Shown: positions 1 through 6,424 of the stretch, in pieces
How the letters are laid out: the number at the start of each line of letters is the position of its first letter
Numbering within the stretch: position 1 is the stretch's first letter
Source of the DNA: an uncultured Opitutaceae bacterium
Lineage (GTDB): Bacteria; Verrucomicrobiota; Verrucomicrobiia; Opitutales; Opitutaceae
DNA length: 6,424 nucleotides
Direction: 5' to 3'
Assembly: GCA_937128785.1 (NCBI GenBank)
Contig: CAKZMS010000337.1
Span: 1-6,424, forward strand
Program-made: the position numbers and the translations under genes
The notes under the pieces: generated by a model
The model's input: the letters and a program-made list of their open reading frames with translations, nothing else
What the model was told of the DNA's origin: nothing
Database searches by the model: none

Positions 1-22
1 GGACTCGGCGAAGCGTTCTGAA

Positions 23-2875
23 CTATCCCGCGAAACCGGCGACAATCAGCCGGATCGAATCGAGTCGCAGACGGGCCGCACGGATTGCGCCACAGGTTTT
101 CTTCAACTGCGACTGGGCCATTTTGATTTCCTGCGGGCTCACGTGATCGTTGAGTTTTTGCAAATCGACCAGTCGCTGGAAGTCGGCCCCCAATTCATCC
201 CGGGCCCGCGTCTCGGCCGCATCCTTGATCGGCTCGGCCGACAGCTCCGCCTTCTCCGTGGCGGTTTCAACCAGATGCTTCATCAGATCCGCGTTAAATT
301 CCGGGCGCTCGAGGAATGGGGCCACGGCCGTTTCCTGCACCAATTCGTTCGCGGTTTTTTCATCCCAATCCGGCGTCAGGTCCTGACCACTCAGATCCAC
401 GACGACGCGCACCGGCTGAGCCGGCAGAAACTGCTCCACGTGCCAGCGTGAGTCCGCGATCGTCTCGAGCACGAACACCGTCTCCATCATGAGGTTAGGG
501 GTCTCGCCTGCCACCAGGCCAAACGCCGTGGTGCCAGTGGATGAATTCACCAGCAGGTCCATGGTGTCGGTCACCACGGCATGGTCGGCCGTGATCAGGC
601 GGATGTCTTCGCGCGCAATCGCCCGACTGCGATCGAAAGTCGCCAACATGCCATCCCGGGGCACTGCCGGAAATCCCTCCACGTAGGCGTGGTCGGCATC
701 GATGAAGAGTTCACCACCCTCGTAATCCTTCACCCGCACCCCGAAGTGATCGAACAGCTCGGCGAGACTTCGCCGCACCGTCAGGTCCGCGTCGGCCTCC
801 TGCACGGCCGCGATCACCTGCTGCGCCTTGGCCGCATTGAAGGAGTTGAGCTCGAGCAAACGGTCGCGGCCCCGGTGCATGCGTTCCTGCAGTTGCGATC
901 GGAACTTGGCGGATTCCGCGATGAGTCGAGCCAAAGATTCTCCGGCGGTCTTTTTCCCCGTCCCGCCACTCGCCAGCGCGGCCTGCAACACCCGATCGCG
1001 AAACTCGCGTTCGTATTCATTGCCGCCGTGCATGGGCTCCGCAAAGGCATCCAGCCCTTCGTGATACCACCGCACCACCACTTCCTCCGCACTCTTTTCA
1101 ATGTAGGGCACGTGGATACGGATCTTTTCGGTCTGTCCGATCCGATCGAGTCGGCCGATGCGTTGCTCGACCAGACCCGGATTGAGCGGCACGTCGAACA
1201 ATACCAGATGATGCGCAAACTGGAAATTTCGGCCTTCACTGCCGATTTCCGAGCAGATCAACAACTGGGCCCCGTCCGCTTCGGCAAACCAGGCCGCATT
1301 GCGATCGCGATTCACCAGGGGCAGTCCCTCGTGAAAGACCCCGGTCTTGGCCGACATCTTTTCGCGCAACGCCGCATCGATCGCCAGCACCTTGCGTTGG
1401 GTGCGACAGATCAGGAGCACTTTGCGTTGGGGATCGGCCTTCAGGAATTCAGCCAACCACTGCACGCGCGGATCGTCCCGGAAATTGTAGCGAATTTCGG
1501 AGTCGTGGCCGGTCTCCTCCGCCTCGAGTTCGCGCGCCACCCGGGTGAGCAGGATCGGTTGATCGGCCGCCAAGGGAACCGGACAAAACTCCCGCGCGGG
1601 GAATCCGGTCATGGCCGCCCGCGTGTTTCGAAACACCACCCGCCCGGTGCCATGTTGGTCCAACAATGAGTTCAGCAGACGCTCCCGCGCTCCCGGCTTT
1701 CCCGCCGCGAGGTCGGCCAAGTGGGTTTTCAAACCCTCCTCATCTTTATCGAAGATGTGATGCAGCTTATCTTCATCCGGGTTGGTGAGATCTTCCCGAT
1801 CCACAATCTTGCTCGCAACCTCGGCGACTTCTCCGAACTGGGAAGCCTCCGCCAAAAACGTATCCAGATCCCGGTAGCGATCGGGATCCAGCAGGCGCAG
1901 CCGCGCGAAGTGCCCCGCCAGTCCCAACTGGGTGGGCGTGGCCGTGAGCAACAAGAGACCGCGGGCCCGGGCCGCCAGTTGCTCCACCAACCGATACTCC
2001 GCACTCACATCCTCCTCCTGCGGGGACCACTCAAGGTGATGCGCCTCGTCGACCACCACGATATCCCAGCCCGCCGCGATGATTTGCTCGCGACGCTTTT
2101 CGTCATGGGCCGGGAAACTTACGCTGCAAAGCGCGAGCTGATCGCTCAAAAACGGATTCTCCTCCGGATCGGCTGACTCCACGTCCAAACAGCGTTGTTC
2201 ATCAAAAATGCTGAACCAGAGATTAAATCGACGGAGCAGCTCAACGAACCATTGGTGTGTCAGTGACTCCGGCACCAGGACCAGGGCCCGCCGGACCTTG
2301 CCGACCGTGAGCAACCGCTGCAGGATCAGACAGGCCTCGACGGGTTTACCCAGGCCCACCTCATCGGCCAGCAGCACCCGCGGAATCTGCCCCTTGCCGA
2401 CCCCATGCAGAATGTAGAACTGGTGCGGGATCAACTGCAGACGCCCGCCCAAAAAACCGCGCACCGGCGAGGCTTGGATCGCCGCCTGCACCTTGCGGGT
2501 GCGATAGCGCAAGGCGAACACCCCGGGGTCATCGGTCTGCCCGGCGAGCAAGCGATCCAACGGCCCCGCCGGCCCCGCCACGGCCGACACCTCGGCCGCC
2601 GCCACCCGTTGGCCCGCACCGACGGAGGTCAGAAGTCCGCCATCATCCTCGACTGTCTCGACCACAAACACCTGCCCACCGCGCGTCGCGACTTTTTGCC
2701 CTTCGGTAAAACGCACCCGCTTGAGCACCGTGGTCCCTTGCGCATAAAGTCGCTCTTCGCCGGCCGCCGGAAAAGACACCCGCACCCGCCGATCTTCCAA
2801 ACTCACCACCATCCCCAACCCGAGCTCGGGTTCAGGCTCACTCACACAACGCTGACCAATATGGTTTAATTCCAT
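23..2875 (-). CDS. rapA: RapA, RNA polymerase-associated Swi2/Snf2 ATPase
   Basis: RapA binds core RNA polymerase and uses ATP to release it from stalled or post-termination complexes, so that polymerase can be reused. The 950 residues match the family's usual length (about 968 in E. coli) and align with it end to end. The N-terminal Tudor-like region opens with GQRCVSEPEPELGLG. The first ATPase lobe has the Walker A loop GLGKP at 174-178, the DEAH box at 276-279 and motif III TAT at 311-313. The second lobe has SEIGSEGRNFQF from 542 and the arginine-finger motif QRIGRLDRIGQ at 571-581. The RapA-specific C-terminal domain is complete. The ATG at 2875 was chosen because E. coli-like homology starts there and GGAGGG lies just upstream, although the spacer is short. 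An in-frame ATG at 2941 would add 22 unrelated residues. Oddity: Pro178 replaces the usual Walker A threonine, so ATPase activity is uncertain. The family assignment is very secure. Confidence 0.96.
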   Translation of the reverse strand: MELNHIGQRCVSEPEPELGLGMVVSLEDRRVRVSFPAAGEERLYAQGTTVLKRVRFTEGQKVATRGGQVFVVETVEDDGGLLTSVGAGQRVAAAEVSAVAGPAGPLDRLLAGQTDDPGVFALRYRTRKVQAAIQASPVRGFLGGRLQLIPHQFYILHGVGKGQIPRVLLADEVGLGKPVEACLILQRLLTVGKVRRALVLVPESLTHQWFVELLRRFNLWFSIFDEQRCLDVESADPEENPFLSDQLALCSVSFPAHDEKRREQIIAAGWDIVVVDEAHHLEWSPQEEDVSAEYRLVEQLAARARGLLLLTATPTQLGLAGHFARLRLLDPDRYRDLDTFLAEASQFGEVAEVASKIVDREDLTNPDEDKLHHIFDKDEEGLKTHLADLAAGKPGARERLLNSLLDQHGTGRVVFRNTRAAMTGFPAREFCPVPLAADQPILLTRVARELEAEETGHDSEIRYNFRDDPRVQWLAEFLKADPQRKVLLICRTQRKVLAIDAALREKMSAKTGVFHEGLPLVNRDRNAAWFAEADGAQLLICSEIGSEGRNFQFAHHLVLFDVPLNPGLVEQRIGRLDRIGQTEKIRIHVPYIEKSAEEVVVRWYHEGLDAFAEPMHGGNEYEREFRDRVLQAALASGGTGKKTAGESLARLIAESAKFRSQLQERMHRGRDRLLELNSFNAAKAQQVIAAVQEADADLTVRRSLAELFDHFGVRVKDYEGGELFIDADHAYVEGFPAVPRDGMLATFDRSRAIAREDIRLITADHAVVTDTMDLLVNSSTGTTAFGLVAGETPNLMMETVFVLETIADSRWHVEQFLPAQPVRVVVDLSGQDLTPDWDEKTANELVQETAVAPFLERPEFNADLMKHLVETATEKAELSAEPIKDAAETRARDELGADFQRLVDLQKLNDHVSPQEIKMAQSQLKKTCGAIRAARLRLDSIRLIVAGFAG

Positions 2876-2877
2876 CA

Positions 2878-2883
2878 CCCTCC
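2878..2883 (-). promoter_or_regulatory. Shine-Dalgarno site of rapA
   Basis: The minus strand reads GGAGGG two bases before the ATG at 2875. The spacer is shorter than the usual five to nine bases, but this is the only strong purine-rich site near any start in the window. It supports 2875 over the upstream ATG at 2941. Confidence 0.5.
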
Positions 2884-2905
2884 ACGACGAACCTGCCGGA
2901 TTGAG

Positions 2906-2935
2906 TTTACAAAATGATTCTCGGCCAGAGCTCAA
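2906..2935 (-). promoter_or_regulatory. Candidate sigma-70 promoter for rapA
   Basis: On the minus strand TTGAGC (2935-2930, four of six matches to the -35 consensus) is followed after 18 bases by TGTAAA (2911-2906, four of six matches to the -10 consensus). Transcription would start near 2899 and leave a leader of about 24 bases. It lies in the 108-base gap between rapA and the divergent reductase gene. Matches of this quality occur by chance, so this is only a candidate. I saw no equally good promoter facing the reductase. Confidence 0.3.
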
Positions 2936-2983
2936 ATACATCAGTCGCTTGTCATCCCGATAAGCTTATTGCTCACTGCAGAC

Positions 2984-4000
2984 ATGGAATCACGCCGTCT
3001 CGGTCGCTCTGCAATTTTGGTCAGTAATCTGTGCTGCGGCACGATGACCTTTGGTAGCCGGAACTCGGAGGAGGAGGCCTTTGCCATCCTGGACCGCGCC
3101 TACGAGGCCGGCATCGATTTCTACGATACCGCGGAGGTGTATCCCGTCCCTCCCGACATTAAACACGTGCACCGCACCGAGGAAATTCTCGGACGCTGGA
3201 TGCAAACCAAGGACCGCGACTCACTCATTATCGCGACGAAGGTGGTCGGCCCCTCGGCGGCTTGGTTCACCCCCCCCGTCCGCTCCGGCAAGGGCGCGCT
3301 GGATCGCCACCATATCACGCGCGCTCTCGAGGCTTCCCTCCGTCGCCTGCAAACCGACTACATCGACCTCTATCAAACCCACTGGCCCGATCACGATGCG
3401 GGTTACGAGGAAACTCTGGAGGTGCTGACCGAGCTGCGCGAGGAAGGGCTCATTCGCGTGATCGGCTCCAGCAACGAAAACGCCTGGGGTGTCATGAAAG
3501 CCCAAGCCACCGCCGAGGCCGGTGGCCTCTCCCGCTACGAGACGATCCAGAACAACTACTCGATCCTTAATCGACGATTCGAAGATGACCTCGCCGAAAT
3601 CTGTCGCCGCGAAAAAATCAGTTTGCTGCCCTACTCCCCTCTCGCCGCCGGCGTGTGCACCGGCAAATATCTCGATGGCAATTTCCCGGCCAATGCCCGC
3701 TTCACCAATTACCGGGATGGCGGACCGCGCCAACAAAAGATGGTCGAACGTTTTCTCAATGAGAGGAGCATCGCTACGGTGACCGCGTTGAAAGCGCTGG
3801 CCGACGAGGCCGGCCACAATCTCGCCGCCATGTGCCTGGCGTGGTCCCAACAGAACGACTTCGTCGCCTCCACCATCTTCGGTGCCACCTCCGTCGCACA
3901 ACTCGAGGAGATCCTGCCCGCGCACGATCTGAAGTTAAGCGAGGACGTGATGACCAAGATCGACGAGATCACGAAAAAACATCCCTACCCGCTAGGCTAA
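2984..4000 (+). CDS. tas: Aldo/keto reductase, Tas type
   Basis: This is a predicted cytosolic NADPH-dependent oxidoreductase that reduces aldehydes or ketones to alcohols; the natural substrate cannot be read from the sequence. The 338 residues are close to E. coli Tas (346) and share its order of motifs: LCCGTMTFG near the N-terminus, then YPVPP, GPS, LDR and [14 protein letters not shown]. The catalytic tetrad of the superfamily is complete, with Asp48 and Tyr53 in DTAEVY, Lys86 in ATKV and His133 in QTHWP. The STIFGAT segment near 296-302 corresponds to the loop that holds the cofactor phosphate. The ATG at 2984 was chosen over an in-frame TTG at 2969, because homology begins at MESRRLGRS; neither has a clear ribosome binding site. 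It is divergent from rapA and convergent with the xerD gene, so it is probably transcribed alone. An eight-base C run sits at 3270-3277 without breaking the frame. The subfamily name is by similarity only. Confidence 0.88.
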   Translation: MESRRLGRSAILVSNLCCGTMTFGSRNSEEEAFAILDRAYEAGIDFYDTAEVYPVPPDIKHVHRTEEILGRWMQTKDRDSLIIATKVVGPSAAWFTPPVRSGKGALDRHHITRALEASLRRLQTDYIDLYQTHWPDHDAGYEETLEVLTELREEGLIRVIGSSNENAWGVMKAQATAEAGGLSRYETIQNNYSILNRRFEDDLAEICRREKISLLPYSPLAAGVCTGKYLDGNFPANARFTNYRDGGPRQQKMVERFLNERSIATVTALKALADEAGHNLAAMCLAWSQQNDFVASTIFGATSVAQLEEILPAHDLKLSEDVMTKIDEITKKHPYPLG

Positions 4001-4021
4001 ACCACTCCGCTGCTGATTCGT

Positions 4022-4115
4022 CACAGAGCACACCGAGTTGCACAGAGGACTCAGAGAGATGGAGGTTCTATTGATTATTCTCGGTGAACTCTGTGACGCC
4101 TCCGTGGCCTCTGTG
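4022..4115. repeat. CACAGAG heptamer inverted repeat
   Basis: The gap between the two convergent genes is mostly filled by an imperfect inverted repeat. The left arm carries CACAGAG (4022), CACCGAG (4031), CACAGAG (4041) and TCAGAGAG (4051). Read on the minus strand, the right arm carries CACAGAG (4115-4109), CACGGAG (4106-4100), CACAGAG (4095-4089) and CACCGAG (4086-4080). Units repeat every 9 to 11 bases, about one helical turn, and the arms flank a loop of about 21 bases. The transcript could fold into a long interrupted hairpin and serve as a two-way terminator, but no clear U-tract follows either arm. From memory, similar CACAGAG-rich intergenic repeats are scattered through several bacterial genomes, including Verrucomicrobiota, so this may be one copy of a dispersed family. 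Confidence 0.75.
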
Positions 4116-4134
4116 TCCAAAGAACACCTGCCTC

Positions 4135-5085
4135 TCAGTCGTCGTCTTCTTCACTGAGCTTTCGCGGGTGAAATTTGGCGTGGTGATCGAGCAGGCGGGA
4201 TTGCTCCACCGCCGTGTAAATCTGGGTGGTGCCGATGTCGGCGTGGCCCAACATTTCCTGAATCGCGCGCAGATCCGCTCCGCCTCCGAGCAGGTGCGTG
4301 GCAAACGAGTGGCGCAACAGATGCGGTTTGACCGGCTTGGTGATGCCCGCCCGTCGGGTGTGCTCCTTTACCAGCACCCAGACCATTTTTCGGGAGATGG
4401 CCGTGCCGCGGTTGCTGAGAAAAAACTGGCTGCCGGTTTTCTTTTTCACGAAATGCGGACGACCTGAGTCGAGGTAAGTCTGAATCGCTCGCGCCGCTTG
4501 TTCGCCGATCGGCACGACGCGTTCTTTGGATCCCTTGCCGATCACCCGCACGAAGCCGTGTTCCAGATCCACCTGTTGCAGGGTGAGGTCGCACAACTCG
4601 GAGACCCGCAAGCCGCTGGAGTAAAATAATTCCAACATCGCCCGATCCCGTAGCCCAAAGGCGTCAGCTCCGGTAGGGGCAGCGAGGATCCGTTCGACTT
4701 CTTCGGTCGACAACGTTTCCGGCAATTTGCGGCTCAACTTGGGGCCGCTGACCAAGTCCGTGAAATCATCCGGACGTGTGCCTTCGTGCACGAGGTAGCG
4801 GGCAAACATGCGCAGCGCCGAAAGCTTTCGCGCCGCACTCGAACCGGCGAGTCCACGCGCACTCAACTCCTGCGCCCACGCCGCGGCGTCGTCCCGCTTG
4901 ATCTGGGCCCACGTTTTGCGGCCGCGGTCGGCGAGAAACACGGCCGCCTGAGTAAGATCGTTTTCGTAGGCTTCCACCGTTTTGGGGGAACGCCCGCGTT
5001 CGAGTTCCAGCGAGGTCACGAAGTCGCGCACCGCTTCCTCCATTTCCGGAGGCAACTCGAGCCGAGTCTGGGGACGCGCAGGCAT
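4135..5085 (-). CDS. xerD: Tyrosine recombinase XerD
   Basis: Site-specific recombinase that, with a partner such as XerC, resolves chromosome dimers at dif during cell division. The 316 residues comprise a SAM-like core-binding domain (about 15-105) and a catalytic domain (about 120-305). All catalytic residues are present: Arg160 in SGLRVSE, Lys184 in GKGSKER, His255 and Arg258 in HLLRHS, His281 in LGHADIGTTQIY, and the nucleophile Tyr290. Their spacing matches E. coli XerD, and the ending HHAKFHPRK resembles the HHP(R) ending of XerD more than XerC, so I prefer XerD. The acidic tail SEEDDD is extra. The ATG at 5085 lacks a Shine-Dalgarno site. A second in-frame ATG at residue 15 (position 5043) would give 302 residues, nearer the E. 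coli length of 298, so the start is uncertain. The gene follows infA by 47 bases in the same direction and is probably co-transcribed. No dif site was recognised here. Confidence 0.92.
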   Translation of the reverse strand: MPARPQTRLELPPEMEEAVRDFVTSLELERGRSPKTVEAYENDLTQAAVFLADRGRKTWAQIKRDDAAAWAQELSARGLAGSSAARKLSALRMFARYLVHEGTRPDDFTDLVSGPKLSRKLPETLSTEEVERILAAPTGADAFGLRDRAMLELFYSSGLRVSELCDLTLQQVDLEHGFVRVIGKGSKERVVPIGEQAARAIQTYLDSGRPHFVKKKTGSQFFLSNRGTAISRKMVWVLVKEHTRRAGITKPVKPHLLRHSFATHLLGGGADLRAIQEMLGHADIGTTQIYTAVEQSRLLDHHAKFHPRKLSEEDDD

Positions 5086-5112
5086 GGGCTTACGCTGGTA
5101 TCAGCCGATTCG

Positions 5113-5126
5113 CCGCGCAAGCGCGG
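5113..5126. repeat. Short GC hairpin between infA and xerD
   Basis: CCGCGC and GCGCGG form a perfect six-base inverted repeat separated by two bases (in practice a five-base stem with a four-base loop). It lies 6 bases beyond the infA stop codon and about 28 bases before the xerD start. There is no T-run after it in either direction, so it is not a typical intrinsic terminator. It could stabilise the upstream message or weaken read-through. GC-only palindromes of this size also arise by chance in GC-rich DNA. Confidence 0.35.
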
Positions 5127-5132
5127 GAAGTC

Positions 5133-5399
5133 TTAGCGGCGACGACCCCCGCCCCGACGGCGGAATCCCCCGGGAGGAGGCGTGCGCATGCGGTAGGTGA
5201 TGCGGGCCTTTTCCAGATCATAGGGGCTCATTTCCATCTTCACCGTGTCACCGGCGGCGATCTTGATGAAGTGCTTGCGCAGCTTGCCTGAAATATGGGC
5301 GAGGACCTGATGGCCGTTGGCCAATTCCACCCTGAACATCGTGCCGGGAAGAACGGCTACGATCTTTCCCTCCACTTCAATCGAGTCTCCGTCAGGCAT
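5133..5399 (-). CDS. infA: Translation initiation factor IF-1
   Basis: IF-1 is a small OB-fold protein that occupies the A site of the 30S subunit and helps IF-2 and IF-3 select initiator tRNA. The core from residue 5 to about 71 follows the family closely: [20 protein letters not shown], then [33 protein letters not shown] and ARITYR. The protein is 88 residues long against about 72 in E. coli. The difference is a C-terminal tail of about 16 residues ([16 protein letters not shown]) rich in Arg, Gly and Pro, which may add RNA contacts (inference). The ATG at 5399 was chosen because homologs begin near [11 protein letters not shown]. An in-frame TTG at 5420 would add seven residues without support. 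No Shine-Dalgarno site precedes the start; instead a 12-base palindrome lies there. It is the upstream gene of a probable infA-xerD unit. Confidence 0.96.
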   Translation of the reverse strand: MPDGDSIEVEGKIVAVLPGTMFRVELANGHQVLAHISGKLRKHFIKIAAGDTVKMEMSPYDLEKARITYRMRTPPPGGFRRRGGGRRR

Positions 5400-5406
5400 A
5401 ATAGGC

Positions 5407-5418
5407 GGCCAATTGGCC
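5407..5418. promoter_or_regulatory. Perfect 12-base palindrome before infA
   Basis: GGCCAATTGGCC is a perfect palindrome seven bases upstream of the infA ATG, where a ribosome binding site would normally sit. It could be an operator half-site pair for a dimeric regulator, or a small RNA structure controlling infA translation. Both ideas are inference. A 12-base palindrome can also occur by chance. Confidence 0.3.
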
Positions 5419-5514
5419 AAGGGTCGGGTGGGAAGTCATGCAGAATTTGGTGCGCAAAAGCCACTTGTAAGCCAAGGACCGCCCTCCTTAGTCAAGGCTA
5501 TTACACGGAACCTC

Positions 5515-6048
5515 ATGTCCGACTCCACGCCAAATCCACCTCCCTGCCCCTTCGAAAAGCGGTTTCCGTCGCAGCTCCAGCGCGACGATACGTTCTTCAT
5601 GAGCCTGGCATACAACCAGGCAATCGACGCCTGGCGGGCAGATGAAGTGCCCATCGGATGTGTGATCGAACGTGACGGCGAAGCCATTGCTTTTGCCCAC
5701 AATACGGTGGAGCACGGCGAAGACCCCACCGCCCATGCGGAAATCCTGGCCATCACGCAGGCCGCCGCCGCCGTGGGAAACTGGCGCCTCGAGGGCTGCA
5801 CCCTCTACGTCACCAAGGAGCCCTGCCCCATGTGTTCCGGGGCCGCCATCATGGCCCGGGTGAAGCGCGTCGTCTATGCCGTGCCCGATCCCAAAATGGG
5901 CTGTTTGGGGGGGGCGACCAATTTGAGCGAGCTGCCCCGGGTAAATCATCGCTGCGAAATCACGGTCGGGGGGGTGCTGGAGGACGAATGCCGGGACCTC
6001 ATCCGGGCCTTTTTTCAGCTCAAGCGCCTAGCGGCCAACGAGGAGTGA
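5515..6048 (+). CDS. tadA: tRNA adenosine(34) deaminase TadA
   Basis: TadA is a zinc enzyme of the cytidine deaminase superfamily that converts A34 of tRNA-Arg(ACG) to inosine, allowing one tRNA to read several arginine codons. The signature is complete: Asn63 in HNTVE, PTAHAE with zinc ligand His74 and proton-shuttling Glu76, and EPCPMCSG with zinc ligands Cys104 and Cys107. MNHR-like VNHRCEIT and DECRDLIRAFFQLKR near the C-terminus match the TadA C-terminal part. The 177 residues compare with 167 in E. coli. The extra length is a proline-containing N-terminus of about 17 residues. The ATG at 5515 was chosen over one at 5599, because the later start would cut into the first helix of the fold; the ribosome binding site (GGAA before it) is weak. 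Runs of eight and seven Gs occur late in the gene but the frame is intact. A related guanine or cytosine deaminase is a less likely alternative. Confidence 0.93.
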   Translation: MSDSTPNPPPCPFEKRFPSQLQRDDTFFMSLAYNQAIDAWRADEVPIGCVIERDGEAIAFAHNTVEHGEDPTAHAEILAITQAAAAVGNWRLEGCTLYVTKEPCPMCSGAAIMARVKRVVYAVPDPKMGCLGGATNLSELPRVNHRCEITVGGVLEDECRDLIRAFFQLKRLAANEE

Positions 6049-6069
6049 GCGGATATCTCGCGGCGATCG

Positions 6070-6098
6070 TTGACGGTTTGGTCCGGCATGAGCATATT
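6070..6098 (+). promoter_or_regulatory. Sigma-70 type promoter for the superoxide dismutase gene
   Basis: TTGACG (6070-6075, five of six matches to the -35 consensus) and CATATT (6093-6098, four of six matches to the -10 consensus) are separated by the ideal 17 bases, in the 91-base gap after tadA. Transcription would begin near 6105 and give a leader of about 35 bases. It is the best promoter match in the window. It suggests the dismutase has its own transcript instead of relying on tadA read-through. No operator for an oxidative-stress or metal regulator was recognised. Confidence 0.5.
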
Positions 6099-6139
6099 CT
6101 AGGTTCCTTTTCATCTAACCCAGTAATCAGATAAAAGTT

Positions 6140-6424
6140 ATGGCATACGAACTACCCGCCCTTCCCTACGCAGCCGACGCACTCGAGCCGCATTTCGACG
6201 CCCGCACGATGGAAATCCATCACGGCAAGCATCACGCCACCTACATCGCCAAGCTCAATGGCGCGCTCGAGGGTCATGACGACCTCGCCGCCAAGGACGT
6301 GAACGATCTGGTCGCCGATCTCTCCTCCGTACCTGAGGGCATCCGCGGCGCCGTGCGCAACAACGGTGGTGGCCACGCCAACCACAGCTTTTTCTGGAAA
6401 GTCATCGCTCCCGGTGGTGCGTCG
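6140..6424 (+). CDS. sodA: Superoxide dismutase (Mn type), N-terminal part
   Basis: The enzyme converts superoxide to hydrogen peroxide and oxygen in the cytoplasm. The first 95 codons are present and the gene runs off the right edge. The reading starts [20 protein letters not shown] and matches the N-terminal helical hairpin of the Fe/Mn family (whole proteins are about 200 residues). Metal ligands His27 and His82 are present, as are the gateway residues His31 and Tyr35. The segment [13 protein letters not shown], with Gly at the position where Fe enzymes usually have a Gln before the WNH motif, points to the Mn or cambialistic type; the deciding C-terminal residues lie outside the window. 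The ATG at 6140 follows an AT-rich leader (ATAAAAGTT) with no Shine-Dalgarno site. A promoter at 6070-6098 appears to serve it. There is no recognisable signal peptide. Confidence 0.94.
   Translation, partial: MAYELPALPYAADALEPHFDARTMEIHHGKHHATYIAKLNGALEGHDDLAAKDVNDLVADLSSVPEGIRGAVRNNGGGHANHSFFWKVIAPGGAS

Noticed and set aside
581..1669. A 362-codon open frame on the plus strand, opposite rapA
   Set aside because: It lies wholly antisense to an unmistakable rapA gene, its translation resembles no protein family I know and is rich in residues expected from a GC-rich shadow frame, and it has no ribosome binding site.
2876..2941. An N-terminal extension of rapA from an upstream ATG
   Set aside because: The 22 added residues match nothing in RapA, would overlap the candidate promoter, and lack a good ribosome binding site.
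3221..3925. A 234-codon minus-strand open frame opposite the aldo/keto reductase
   Set aside because: It is a shadow of a gene with a complete catalytic tetrad. The Gly/Ala/Val-rich translation has no recognisable domain.
4135..5085. The tyrosine recombinase as a phage or island integrase
   Set aside because: Its length, catalytic spacing and C-terminus are those of XerD. No attachment-site repeat, tRNA gene or cargo genes accompany it.
5457..5494. Minus-strand TTGACT followed by TACAAG as an infA promoter
   Set aside because: The two hexamers are 20 bases apart, too far for a normal sigma-70 promoter, and no better -10 lies at 16 to 18 bases.
5317..5514. A longer tadA reading through the infA promoter region
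   Set aside because: The frame is open, but the extra residues overlap infA on the other strand and have no counterpart in TadA.

Overview
The window looks like ordinary chromosomal DNA from a GC-rich (roughly 60% by eye) Gram-negative bacterium. A member of Verrucomicrobiota, probably the Opitutales, is my best guess. This rests on the style of the IF-1 protein, the scarcity of clear Shine-Dalgarno sites, and the type of CACAGAG intergenic repeat, so it is an inference. No phage, insertion sequence, CRISPR array, rRNA or tRNA gene is visible, and no gap between genes exceeds about 140 bases.

Layout: (1) 23-2875, minus strand: a complete rapA, the Swi2/Snf2-type ATPase that recycles RNA polymerase. 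(2) 2876-2983: a divergent intergenic stretch with a candidate rapA promoter. (3) 2984-4000, plus strand: an aldo/keto reductase of the Tas type. (4) 4001-4134: a convergent gap holding a long imperfect inverted repeat built from CACAGAG-like heptamers. (5) 4135-5085 and 5133-5399, both minus strand: infA (translation initiation factor IF-1) followed 47 bases later by a XerD-type tyrosine recombinase, probably one transcript. (6) 5400-5514: a second divergent gap with a perfect 12-base palindrome close to the infA start. (7) 5515-6048, plus strand: tadA, the tRNA adenosine deaminase. (8) 6140 to the right edge, plus strand: the first 95 codons of a Mn-type superoxide dismutase behind a good-looking sigma-70 promoter.

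The genes are housekeeping functions (transcription recycling, translation initiation, wobble-base editing, chromosome dimer resolution, oxidative stress) and do not form a single pathway. I found no new multi-gene system. The points most worth a second look are a proline in place of the invariant Walker A threonine of RapA, the structured CACAGAG repeat between the convergent genes, and the Arg/Gly-rich tail on IF-1.
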